Origin: Miscanthus floridulus
Lineage: Eukaryota > Streptophyta > Magnoliopsida > Poales > Poaceae
Assembly (NCBI RefSeq): GCF_019320115.1
Contig: NC_089582.1
Location: 120,325,856-120,389,855 of the forward strand
DNA length: 64,000 nucleotides
Direction of reading: 5' to 3'
Part shown: piece by piece, positions 35,590 through 45,675 of the stretch
Layout: each line of letters starts with the position of its first letter
Numbering within the stretch: position 1 is the stretch's first letter
Notes under the pieces: model-generated
What the model saw: the letters and a program-made list of their open reading frames with translations, nothing else
What the model was told of the DNA's origin: nothing
The model's database searches: none
Position numbers and translations under genes: made by a program

Positions 35590-37280
35590 AGACACAAATG
35601 GACACTGTATTGAAGAAAGAAATATGCCGTGCGACAGGTGATAAACAGGTGCGGTGTCAAATATCTTCAATAAAATCCCATTGGCACGATTCTCCAAACG
35701 AATTTCCAATTTAAATTCTTCTGCACATGCAAGGAATTATGGGTTGCTTAAGTTTCAGGCGCCTGTTGCTCTCGCCTGCTGCAGACGGTGCGGTGGACGG
35801 CTGTGCGTGCTTCTACAGGCTAGCGTCGCCGTGGTGGCCTCCTGCAATGCAGTTGTTCGGGCACAGGCAAGAGTGCTAGCTATGAAGTGTGAACTTGTCG
35901 TCAAGGATTACCTATCGGTAGAGTTTCTGCAGGCGAAGACGCGGATGGAGGACACTGGACACGTCGAGGATGCTTGCCATGGACTCTCGCCTGTGGACGT
36001 CCTGGAGGAGACGGGGCCACCGGCGCCTATCCTCCGTATGACACTATGTTCAAGTGCACCTGTGACCTGAGTATAGATATATCAAAAGTCAGAAAAAATT
36101 GAATCCTTCAATAAATACAGTGCTAATAATTATGTGGCCAGTTCCCTTCTTTTAATGTTTAATGAAATATGTGATTGCAGGTATCAAGAAAAATAACAAT
36201 TGAGTGACAAAGCATCAATCATCATACCTGCGTCTCAATGTTGTCCACCATCTCACCTTGGGCTTCAACCAATACAGCCAAGTCGAGGAAGATCTGCATT
36301 AAGGAGAATTTAATACGAGGAACAAGTGTGGAGTCCTAGAAACCTGAATCTTGGGAGATTGACAATTCATTACCTGCTGCAGATCAAGAAGCTTCCTCTC
36401 GATCTCTTTCACCGTGTCATGGCGCTCCTGGATCTCCTGCAGTGTGTCCAGTACCTGCAAATGCGAGAAATTCACCATCCAGCTTTGTCAGCATCCAGGC
36501 TGAAATTCTTGCAGTTATATAGGCTGAAAGAATTAGTACCCTTCCTCGCCCTTGCTCCTGAATTGCTCTACGAAAGATTTGCTCGCCGCGCCTATACGGC
36601 CTATCCACGCCGCGCGGGAGAGCAGTCCTCCGGGAAGAACGTGATCTTCTCGGCGCGACAAGGGAGGACGCGAAACTTGCAGGCGGCGCGGGGAAGACGA
36701 GTGCACTACGCGCGGGATCCTCCAGGACGTGGAAGAACGTGATCTTCTCGGCGCGCGGGAAGAAGACTCCACGACGCGCGGGATCCTCCGGAACAGCGTG
36801 ATCTTCTCGGCGCGACGCGGGAGAATATGGGGCAGCGCTACGGGAGCGGGCGTTTACTTGGTGAAAGGGAAAAAAAACCGCGAGGCGGCGCGGGAAAGCG
36901 ATGTGGACGTCCTGGAGGAGACGGTGCCGCCGGCGCCTATACGGCCTATCCTCCGTATGACACTACGGCAGCGGGATGCGACGTTTCACGGTGGAAAGAG
37001 CGTGGCGCGAATCTAAGGCGGGTATAGCGGGCGGGTAAGAGCCGCTGTCGGTGAAAAAAAAACAGAAATGACGTGTGTTTTAGTAATAAAAAACACATAG
37101 ATTTTAGCCCACCGGATTATTGCCTTGCTTCTGCTGCTGCTGCTGCTCATCCCTCTGTTGCATTTCTTTACAGCGCCATTACGCCGGTGTGTGTCGTGTT
37201 GTGTCCTCCTCGCCGTAGCTGGCACATAGGAGAGACCGTCACCGGCGAATGACGAATGGAAAGGCAATGAAACCAACCCT
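35590..37280 (-). other. GC-rich Helitron 5' region with internal duplications
   Basis: GC-rich blocks contain repeated phrases: GTGGACGTCCTGGAGGAGAC followed by GGCGCCTATxCTCCGTATGACACTA at ~35993 and ~36900, and AACGTGATCTTCTCGGCGCG at ~36637 and ~36735 with a near copy at ~36792. The captured syntaxin exons lie between the outer copies of one of these repeats. No complete gene is seen. A plus-strand frame at 35654-36070 has no recognised domain. Confidence 0.5.
36036..36595 (-). pseudogene. Captured syntaxin (Qa-SNARE) gene fragment within the Helitron
   Basis: Two complete exons and parts of two others survive on the minus strand. The first ends GEQIFRRAIQEQGRGR (to 36540). Exon 36454-36374 (27 codons) includes IQERHDTVKEIERKLLDLQQ. 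Exon 36293-36228 (22 codons) includes IFLDLAVLVEAQGEMVDNIE. A possible start of the next exon (VTGALEH) follows an acceptor near 36070. The introns are short (85 and 80 bases for the first two) with proper GT-AG ends. The residues match the SNARE helix of plant plasma-membrane-type syntaxins, including the zero-layer Gln in VEAQGE. The N-terminal Habc bundle and the membrane anchor are absent, so no working SNARE can be made. The fragment has the same orientation as the Helitron genes. Confidence 0.85.
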
Positions 37281-37519
37281 CTGTATTTTATCCTTCCATA
37301 GAAAAAAAAATATTTTCTATGATATGTAATTTGTGATATATGAATCTGTGATTTTATAATTATTTGAAGGTAGAAGAAGGCTAGAGGTAAAAAAAAGATG
37401 AAGGCTGTTGGATCTTAATCATATGATGCAAAAAAATTCATGTGTTGAAATTATATAAAACACATGGTTATGCACTAGACAAACTAAAAAAACCACGTCG
37501 AGGCAGAAACACGAACTTG

Positions 37520-37537
37520 CGTGTAAGATCTTACACG
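37520..37537. repeat. Perfect 18-bp palindrome near the Helitron 5' end
   Basis: CGTGTAAGATCTTACACG is its own reverse complement, and TACACGTAAGATCTT continues a second partial copy. It lies about 160 bases inside the Helitron 5' terminus. Confidence 0.85.
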
Positions 37538-37695
37538 TAAGATCTTTCTGTGGGCCCACTCTCAGGTTAACACTAACCATTAGATCTGAAGAAATTAAGA
37601 CATCAACGGTTTAGACATCATGTGGGTACAAAATTTTTTGGGTGAAAAATATTTTCAATTCCTTCACTCCTTTATAATATAGATAGATATATAGA

Positions 37696-37798
37696 TTTTA
37701 CTATATATTAGGCATAATGCATAATGCATATCTAGATGTATAGAAAACTATGTATCTACGAAAGCCAAAATGACTTCCAATTTGAAATGGAGAGAGTA
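37696..37798. mobile_element. Right half of the split Stowaway MITE
   Basis: It continues the MITE from 27338 and ends TTTGAAATGGAGAGAGTA. The inner half of its end (AAAGCCAAAATGACTTCC) is complementary to the left half. See 27292-27338. Confidence 0.85.
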
Positions 37799-38089
37799 TA
37801 TTCTATCGAGCTATGGAGAGTAACGGAACAAAAGATTCTTATACCATACTAACTTTCTCACACAGCACCACGTCTCCAAACTGAGTAAGGGATAACAAAA
37901 TGTTCTAGTGACTAACAATTCAGTAAGTAAAAAAGAAAAATAAGAGGCAAGGCAGTCCTGCTTGATGTGTGTAATATCAAGCATTAAGGAGCACAAGTAA
38001 TTACAAAATGGATCCGCATATGCAGATGAGTAACATAACACAAGCGGACGAAGGTAGCCCGATGGTCACCGCAGCAACCTAATCATCAA

Positions 38090-41000
38090 TCAAAAAGATG
38101 AAGATGAGTTTGAAATGTCTGAATCTCTGGCTGTCTCAGGCACTCCTTTGTTGGCACTGCCAGATGAACTGGTGACAACAGTCTCCTCAGGGTCAACATC
38201 AGGCCATGTCGTAACCTCAGCAAATGAGAACTGGCTGACAGCACCAAAGTATGATGCGACTCGCATCACACAGCTTTGGGAGAGCATGCTCTCAGCATCA
38301 ACAGACTCAGGCAGAGGAGGCATGCAGGTCGGAAGGAACTCTGCCTTATGGTTTGTTGGTTTGAACAGGGAATGGGTTGCTCGGCAGAAGATGAACCTGC
38401 AGAAACAGTCGAACTAAACTTTCAGCCAATAAAATAGTTGGACTGTATCAAATATATGTGTATCAGGGCCTCATCTATGGAGCAGACTGGAAGATACAAT
38501 TAGTAGAATTTTGGAAGGCCAGTTCAACATATTGCATTCCTGCAGATGTGAACTAATTAATAACCTACTCCTTCCGTTCTAAATTGTACTCCCTCCATGT
38601 CCCTAAAGAAAGTCGTTTTGGACATTGACACGGTCTCCAAAAAGACTTTGACCACTACTTTTTGCTTTAAAATATTTATAGAATATAGTCAATATATACT
38701 TTTATAAAACTACATTTCGAGATGAATCTATTTACATCACTTTCATATTTTCAAACTCAACTCAAAAGAATTTATTTATAGTCAAAACTTAAAATATTTG
38801 ACTTAAGACAACCTCAAAACGACTTTCTTTAAGAACATGGAGTAGTCGCTTTAGTTTTGTCCCAAGCCAAATTAACTTTCATCAAGTTTATAGAGAAGTA
38901 CATTAACATCTACAATACCAAATAAATGCACTATCAAGATATACTTCAGGTTGGATTTACTAAATTGATTTTGTAGATGTAGGTGTACTTTTCTATAAAC
39001 TTTGCAAAAATTAGAGAACTTTGACTGAATAGGACAAAACTAAAACGATCTACATTTTGGAACAGAGGGAGTAACAAGAAACCACTTACAAGCGAGCACA
39101 GTATAGTGATGTTCATAAAGCAAAGGCAGCCCAAAATCAATCATTCATAGTTCCAGACAAAAAGGACTACTTTTGACAGAGTAGAGATTCATGACAAGAT
39201 TTGACAAGTTCACCTGAGAAGTAGCCTTCTTAGGAGTGGGTCGCCTAAAACTTCAACCCAAACAGGATGAAGTGAAGACGATGAAACTAAAGTCGTGGCC
39301 CATTCATTTAGGGACAATAACAATAACTCCTCAGCTTTGTTATATGCATCCTACAAAACTCATGTCAAGGCTTTAAATATACTCTAATGTCTGAAGAAAT
39401 TCATTAAAAATATGGTTACCCTGTCGATATCTGTCCCGTTGTTGCCAATCAGAAGGCAGAAAGCTTGCAATGGAGCTGTGAGGAACATAGTAAATTGGCT
39501 ACCACTGTGCCGAGTAGAATCACCACTGAATCCCGCAGCTGAAGATCGAGAACTTGGTGAAAGTAGCATGGCAGCAGTCTCCCCCCTTTCAGTACCATGA
39601 ATAGACTGCAGTTATAAAGGAACGTTATGTTTGACAGTAGATGCGAGATAGTCAAGACTATAGGAAAATAAAACAAATAGTCCAGATATCTCAATACGCA
39701 GAAAGAAATTGAATGAACAAAATTACACAAAGCACAAGGTACCACCGCAAAATAAGGGCACAGAAGAAACTGTCCTGTCAAGATGGAAATACGAACCACA
39801 GGTCACATTTGAACTAAGCTTTTAAGATAGACGAACAGATTCAAAAACTTCAAAACTGAACAAAATACAAAAAAAAAATTGCCACATAATATGGCTTATT
39901 TGCATATGACAAGTGTACTTGTGCTTTGCCTAAAAACTACACAATTCAGTACAAAGCATTAGACAGTGAATACCAGCGACCAGCCCTTTAGTCCCAAGCA
40001 AAGTTGAGGTAGGCCAGAAAAGAAAAGGAAAAGATCACCAACCCTCGTTGTCCAGATAGTGGTTGCTCGGAGGGAAAAAAGATCAAACCTGCCTTGAAAG
40101 CATAGCTGGTGCTACTGTCAATCACCAAAAATAAGGGTCGTCTTGTAAATGGGATTAGATCACCAGGGTATATGCAATTTGAACCTAGATATTTCAGATA
40201 TGGCAGAAACAATACTCTTATTGAAAAGGAGATCAAAAGGCAACTTATAATAAAAATGAAAAGACAATACCTTCAGTTTCACGGCAGCCTAACCATAGAC
40301 AAGGTTCTTTGTTTTCCTTTGAACTAGCATGACTAGCACTGGATATGTCAAACTTATTAAAGTTGCTCAAAACTTTTTCACCAGTATCAGGACAAAATCC
40401 AGAAGTTCCGATCTCCCCTGAAAGATTTTTTAATATTAACTGAAATGTCCTTGACATACACAGAAATGTTACAACATTGAAGCAAACAACCCTGGGGCAC
40501 TAACCTGTAGCTGAAAGATATATTAACATGATACCATTTGAAGGAAGCTCCTCGCATTTTGTGGCGAGGACCTGGATTTAAACAAACACATTTTAGAAAA
40601 AATATTTTATATGATTAAATGGACAAATAATAACAGCTGCATATAACTATTTTCTCTTGAAATTTTGAAACCATGGGTAGAGTTGAATTAGTATTGCTAA
40701 GCAAAATCGCAAACACAGACCAACTTAAGTTCCATGTTCAAGCTTCTGTGTTATCACACTTTCTAAGAAAATTTGCAGCCACTCATGCCATGAACTAATG
40801 GGTGCACAAATGGTGGACCAGAAAAGTGGAGTTACGCAGTGTCCCTTAGCATCATGCTTCCTTGTCAGATAATTCAGATCACTAAGTTCGTACGATAAAT
40901 TGCAGATCCCTGCAGTTTTAACCCTCCAACTAACCAATTGCATATTTACAAGCAACACAGATTAACTGTTACACAGGTTACACTAGATTGACGCACAAAC

Positions 41001-41449
41001 ACATACTGTGATAGTATTCTCAGGACTAACAAATTGCATATACCACAGAGCTTCCAAATATGGTAGTGATCATAGTAGTTTTCTTTTACTCAGATGCAAG
41101 ATATGTGCACTAGTGGATACAGATTAATTCTAGAAAAATAGGAGAAAGGCAATGCCAAATGAGAAACAAAAACTGAAAGATGAACTTACCGTTAGGAAAT
41201 GTGTCACTGAAGGGCGATAGAGAATTGTCTTAAGTGGATTCGGAGGCAGTGCAGCATCTCTTAAATCTTTCAATAGATTGGGTTGATTTTGTCCACTTTC
41301 ATCATGGGCGCTGTAACCATTGTTTAGCGCAAATGAACCACATGGTTCCCATTCGAGGCACTGAACCATTCTGAATACATCTATGGAGAGGTCTGTAAAT
41401 TTGACCTGGATGAACCACAGTGAAATTATTTCCTCGGTACTATACTAAC

Positions 41450-41484
<35 letters not shown>

Positions 41485-42409
41485 CCACCCCCCAACCAAA
41501 AAATAGAACAATGAAGCACAAGCATAAGTTGATGTATGCAAGGCAGATGTGGAAGCATTACCTCGTTAGGATAGTAGCTGCAAAGTATGGTGTCACTTAA
41601 GACGAGACCTCGCTTCTTGACAGTAGGTGGTACAGTACGAAGTGTATCTGGGGGCGGATCGAATGCGTAGCTGTACCTGAGCGGCCTCATGTTCATAAAC
41701 GGTGAGTCAACTCGCAGGAACCTCGCGATCTCTTGCACGACATGCTTCCACTCCTTGTATTCGGCATCCTGCACAGTGCAGCATGAGATACGAGAGTGAA
41801 GATTGAATTAATATGACGATCAGGTCAACTGGATCAATCGAATTTGAGTGTGGAAACTGGAATTGCAGTGGGACGCACCTGGAAGGACTTTTTGGAGTCA
41901 TCGAGGAGCGTGCGTATGTCCGAGGCGAGGCGCGGGACGGTGTGGGAGCGCCTGGCGAGCAGGAGCGCGACGAGGAGGAACCTGGCGAGGAAGCGGAGGT
42001 GCTTAGCTGGGGAGAGGTGGTGGTCGGCGTCCTGGAAGTAGGCGCGGTCGAGGACGGCGTGGTAGAAGACGAACGCCTCGGAGAGGAGCGCGGTGTCGGC
42101 GGTGCGCTGGTATTGGGCGTAGTAGAGGTGGGCGATGCGGGCGGCGATCTCGCCGACCTGCCAGCGGCGGAGGCCCGCGTCGAGGAGGCGGTGCCTGTGC
42201 TCCTGCTGCATCCGCCAGAGCTGGGTGTAGGCGCGGAAGGCCTTGGCGAACGCGTCGGGCTCCTGGCGGCCGAGAGGGGGCAGGTCCCGCACCCGGGCGA
42301 AGCGGCGGTCCGCCTTGTCCAGCAGCGACCAGAACTGCTCGGGAGTCCACCCGCCGCCGCCGCCGCCGCCGGGGCCGCCCTGGCCTTGCTGCTGCGGCGA
42401 CGCCGCCAT
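38090..42409 (-). CDS. SCAI: SCAI homologue (DUF3550 family), 629 aa, 9 exons
   Basis: Exons in transcript order: 42409-41879, 41768-41562, 41405-41190, 40571-40505, 40417-40271, 40184-40093, 39605-39420, 39350-39214, 38396-38090. They give 629 codons in frame. The start MAASPQQQGQ is followed by a Gly run; family landmarks include EQFWSLLDKADRRFARVRDL, PGDLIPFTRRPLFLVIDS, FTMFLTAPLQAFCLL and FCRATHSLF. The C-terminus is Ser-rich. In animals SCAI acts in the nucleus as a co-repressor of MRTF/SRF and in DNA repair; the role of plant members is not established. The exon-6 donor must be GC (AAG then GCAGG) to keep frame with SIHGTERGE in exon 7; using the nearby GT breaks the frame. Intron 8 carries nested MITEs, and intron 2 a 31-base homopolymer. 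The gene looks intact. Confidence 0.93.
38566..39073. mobile_element. Stowaway-like MITE in SCAI intron 8, interrupted by another MITE
   Basis: Outer ends are TACTCCTTCCGTTCTAAATT and, at the right, TCTACATTTTGGAACAGAGGGAGTA (last 20 bases ATTTTGGAACAGAGGGAGTA). The element is split at 38587-38844 by a second MITE. The outer halves join as a typical 250-bp Stowaway. Confidence 0.82.
38587..38844. mobile_element. Inner MITE nested in the SCAI intron MITE
   Basis: It begins TACTCCCTCCATGTCCCTAA (AGAAAGTCGTTTTGG follows) and ends CCTCAAAACGACTTTC then TTTAAGAACATGGAGTA, a long inverted repeat with TA edges. It is a different family from the outer element. Confidence 0.85.
41451..41481. repeat. 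Poly(C) tract, 31 bases, in SCAI intron 2
   Basis: An uninterrupted C run is followed by CTCCCCACCCCCC-like sequence. On the SCAI sense strand it is poly(G), inside a 156-base intron about 80 bases from the donor at 41561. Confidence 0.9.
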
Positions 42410-43653
42410 GGCGATCCCCTTCCTTCCTTTCTTCCCCTTCCCCTTGTTTCGCCGTCGTCTCGGGGAAGTCGTCGTGACTTGGGATTTCCCTGTCTAGTCC
42501 ACCAGTCACGGGTGCCTAAGTCCATCCGGGCCCAGCCCAAAGATAGAGAAATGAGATGTGATGGGCTGCATTGGCCCAAACAAAACAATGTACGAGGAAA
42601 GCACAGGCTGAGAATTTTATTTATTTATTTTTAGAATGGCTGAGATTCAAGGATTCAGCATGGCTTCTCGACACGTCCCTGTTTCCTTTCAGCAAGCCAA
42701 GCATATATCCAACTCCTGTTTTTTTTTAAAAAAAAACATTCTATTTATCAAAAGAAACCAAAAGAAGAAGAAAAGAATACCAACTCCATTGCCAGGTTCA
42801 GGTTTGTTGCCCTGCACAGCATGATATGAAATGAAACAGGGGGCCAATACTCGACGATTTCCCAGTCTGCTGGTCCAGTCCATCGAAACTAGATGGAACA
42901 GATGAAATTCAAGAACTGTGTGCTGACCACCAAGGAAACAAATCTCAGTTTGTTGAAAATAGTGAGCATAAATTCTCCGAACCCATCTAACTAAAAGGAC
43001 AGCAGAGTCTGCTAATAACAACACGGCCCTTACCGGAAATGCATCTATGCAGTCCAAGAACTCTTACTAGCAACTCAGCTGTCAAAATATCCTCATCTCT
43101 AAAGGTTGCACAGAACTCCTTCTTTCAGGTTTCTGAAAATTTCCCTATGGAACATGGCCATCGTCACAAAAAAAGGGCTAATTAATTGCGTTCTTCTAAC
43201 TGTCACCATATATTATTTAACTGACACCAAGATCATTGTGTTCTTCTAATAGCCGTTGCTATATTATAGTCAGCATCTCATTTGAGAATGCAAATGCAAG
43301 GATGCATTTTGCATTGAACAGCGGATGGGATTAGCACTTGTGAAAATTTTCTTGTCCAACAGCAAGTACATTTATTTATCCAAACTACAAAAGAATTCAG
43401 GATTTTACAACTGCGATGCTTAGATAAACTTGAATGGCGCTGTATGCAATGTACACTGAACAAGACAAAATGGCTCGGTATGCAAACCTTGAATGATTAT
43501 TCGAAAAAATTGGATCCAGTCATGCTGAATACGATGACTTGCATAGCCTAAAAGCAGTGTCTGCAAATTTGCAGCATGAATACCGAAGCACTAGCCCAGG
43601 AAACGACAGGTGACAAATTCACTGAACTATGGTAGCAATCCGTGCGCACCACG
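42410..43653. other. Intergenic region between SCAI start and the cyclotransferase stop
   Basis: The first ~200 bases should hold the SCAI promoter and 5' UTR on the minus strand (C/T-rich on plus, CCTTCCTTTCTTCC). The rest is AT-rich with short A/T runs near 42720-42775 and no supported gene. The 3' UTR of the cyclotransferase gene lies just below 43653. Confidence 0.5.
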
Positions 43654-44259
43654 TCAGTTGTCCGGGGCAGTGGCGAGGAACCTATGGACGGCGTCAATGA
43701 GCCCAGCAACGCCGGCAGCACGCTCACTCTTCGGGACGTACCCGCCGGCATGGTCCACGGTGTACTCCCCAATCTCGGCCGCCTCACCGCCGCAGCGCCG
43801 CCAGAGCGCCTCCGCGTAGCTCGGGTGCGCGAAGTACGCCTCCGCCTGCACCGCCTCGCCCGACCCGTCGGCCACGACGGTGATCGGGCGCCGCTCGTAG
43901 ACACCGATGTGGGTGCCCTGCGACAAAATGGGAGGCTGAGATTGGGGGAAAACCAAACCAGTCGACATGGGACAACGAGTCTAATGAGGAGACGGCGCGC
44001 TTGCCTCGAAGGCGTCGAGCTCGGCGAGAGCAGCGGGGGATGGGGCGTAGAGCTCGCCGGAGACGACGCGACCGGAGGAGGCGGAGGGAGTGGGGAGGAG
44101 GAAGGGGACCGAGTAGGGGCCGATGACGAGGGAGGCCGAGCCGGCCGTAGAGGCGGCTCCGACGAAGGGGGTGGCGGAGGCGACGAGGAGCGGGTGGTTA
44201 GGGAACCCGCGCTTCAGTGTGCCGTAGACGAACACCATCGTCGGCGTCGCCTCCGCCAT
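43654..44259 (-). CDS. Gamma-glutamylcyclotransferase-like protein (AIG2/GGACT family), 172 aa, 2 exons
   Basis: Exons 44259-44005 and 43917-43654. The YGTL substrate-binding motif is at residues 11-18 (VYGTLKRG), and the catalytic Glu lies in LDAFEG (Glu85). Further family landmarks are GVYERRPITV and EAYFAHP, and the protein ends in KSERAAGVAGLIDAVHRFL. Related enzymes act in the cytosol on gamma-glutamyl amines or peptides, releasing 5-oxoproline; the exact substrate here is unknown. Glu85 is the last codon of exon 1, and the intron after it begins GC (GAG then GCAAGC), a standard GC-AG intron, ending TCGCAG. No GT donor near the junction keeps frame. Length is normal for the plant family and there are no disruptions. 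Confidence 0.92.
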
Positions 44260-44473
44260 CGTTGCTTCCGGCTTCCGGGATTAGAGCAGACCCAAACCTA
44301 CCGCCTCTGTGTGGCACGGGCAGTTATCTTAAAGCTAGAATAAACGATCAGTACAAATAATAAGGAATTTATTTTTAAAAAGGTATCAAAGGAACTCAGA
44401 TAGAAAAATGATCAAAACTGAAGTCATAGCACTCGAAAAGATCTACAACATTTTATTAGTTTATAATCGCCAA

Positions 44474-45075
44474 TGTTGTTCTAGGCCTCAGCCTTCGAAC
44501 ACCGAATGCTCCTCAAGTTCACGAACGGAAGAAAATGGGGTAGCGAAAGGATAATCAACGCAACAACAAACTCATTTCACTTGGAAGAATTAGGTTTTTC
44601 ATTCCTCCTCCCCCTTACATCATGGATGCGACACTATTTATACTCTGTCGTATCTTTTACATGGACGTGTTTGCCTCTCCAACTACTTCAACCCTAGAGA
44701 ATATTCCTGTTTGCTGGGGGCCTTCTGGTCCTTATGCACACGGCCTCCTCCGGTTGAAGCTGCCCTCTTGCGGTCGTGTGGTCCCCCCGTGCCGGCATTG
44801 GGCCACCCGCACCGGAGAATGGAGACCAGCGCTCCTTTGGTGACGAATCCTTCACCTCCCTTTCGCTCCTACAAGTGAAAAGGAAACTGCTCGAATAGCG
44901 TAAGCAATCCATACTACGAGAACTATAAACAGGTGACCTCCTTTCACACTAGACTTGGTTTTAGCTGTCACCTCTTTGTCGATTTTGATGACACGTGACC
45001 CCGTCTGCGCGAACATCTTGGTTTGCCCTTTCGCCAATAGAGAAGGGGGTGCGAAAGGGTAAGGCGTCCCCAACA
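44474..45075 (-). mobile_element. Probable solo LTR (~600 bp)
   Basis: On the minus strand it starts TGTTGGGGACGCCTTACCC and ends GGCCTAGAACAACA. A TATA box (GTATAAATAG, near 44640) lies about 165 bases before the end. No internal region adjoins. ATAAT occurs directly right of it (45076-45080) and also at 44463-44467, but the left copy is 6 bases away from the LTR edge, so the target duplication is uncertain. It lies between the cyclotransferase and DUF674 genes. Confidence 0.55.
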
Positions 45076-45675
45076 ATAATTTTCTATTAAATTTTATTAG
45101 AGTCTAGAATTCTGTTTTGAGATTAATGATTTTGAAATTAATATTTTTTATAGTTTTTCAAATAACATCGGATGGAGAAATGACCTAAACCGATGTAATA
45201 CTCGCAGAGATCTAGTTCAAACTTTTTTCATTTAGGGTCTCAAATGTATTAGTGAATACAAAAGGAATACATCACTTGTTTATATTTACACATAGGAGGT
45301 TCTTAAGTGACAAATAAAACATTTTGATTTTTTACACATGCGGTTCTCACCACTGCGTCCAGCACATCACTATTGATGCATCGTTTCTGCCCGCCATGGC
45401 CATGTCGAGCCATCTCAGCATTCACGCATCGGACATGAGCCATTGATCCATTTTACTGCATTATTTTGTTGGCAATGATAGTCATCCATACACCGTTACA
45501 CATAAACACCGAGTTCCAGATTAGGAGATCATGGTTGCTTTGATTCGTTCCCATGACTTATGTACACATTGATACCCGTGTGCCGTGGCTATATATGGGT
45601 TCTATTGGGTTGACTGATCATGACGAGTCCTTCCAATCCAAGGTGAGCCGATGTTCCTGTTCGACGACTCGCTCG
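45076..45675. other. Intergenic AT-rich stretch
   Basis: No supported gene or element. It would contain the DUF674 3' UTR on the minus strand close to 45675. Confidence 0.4.

Larger units (their letters stand above)
27339..37695 (-). mobile_element. Helitron, 10.36 kb, autonomous-type but decayed
   Basis: On the minus strand it starts TCTATATATCTATCTATATT at 37695 and ends CTAG at 27342-27339. A 9-bp-stem hairpin lies 7 bases before the CTAG. It sits between host A (27338) and T (37696), the Helitron A^T target, without a target duplication. The split MITE on both sides independently fixes the boundaries. Inside, in transcription order, are: a GC-rich 5' region with captured syntaxin exons, three related short exons, a Rep-like domain interrupted by a solo LTR, a PIF1-type helicase with frameshifts and a stop, and a LINE 3' fragment. 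Confidence 0.9.

Noticed and set aside
36326..36742. Plus-strand 138-codon frame
   Set aside because: It is antisense to the captured syntaxin exons and the GC-rich repeats.
41813..42634. 273-codon plus-strand frame
   Set aside because: Antisense shadow of SCAI exon 1, which has clear family homology.
43642..44343. 233-codon plus-strand frame
   Set aside because: Antisense of the cyclotransferase gene, whose motifs are clear on the minus strand.
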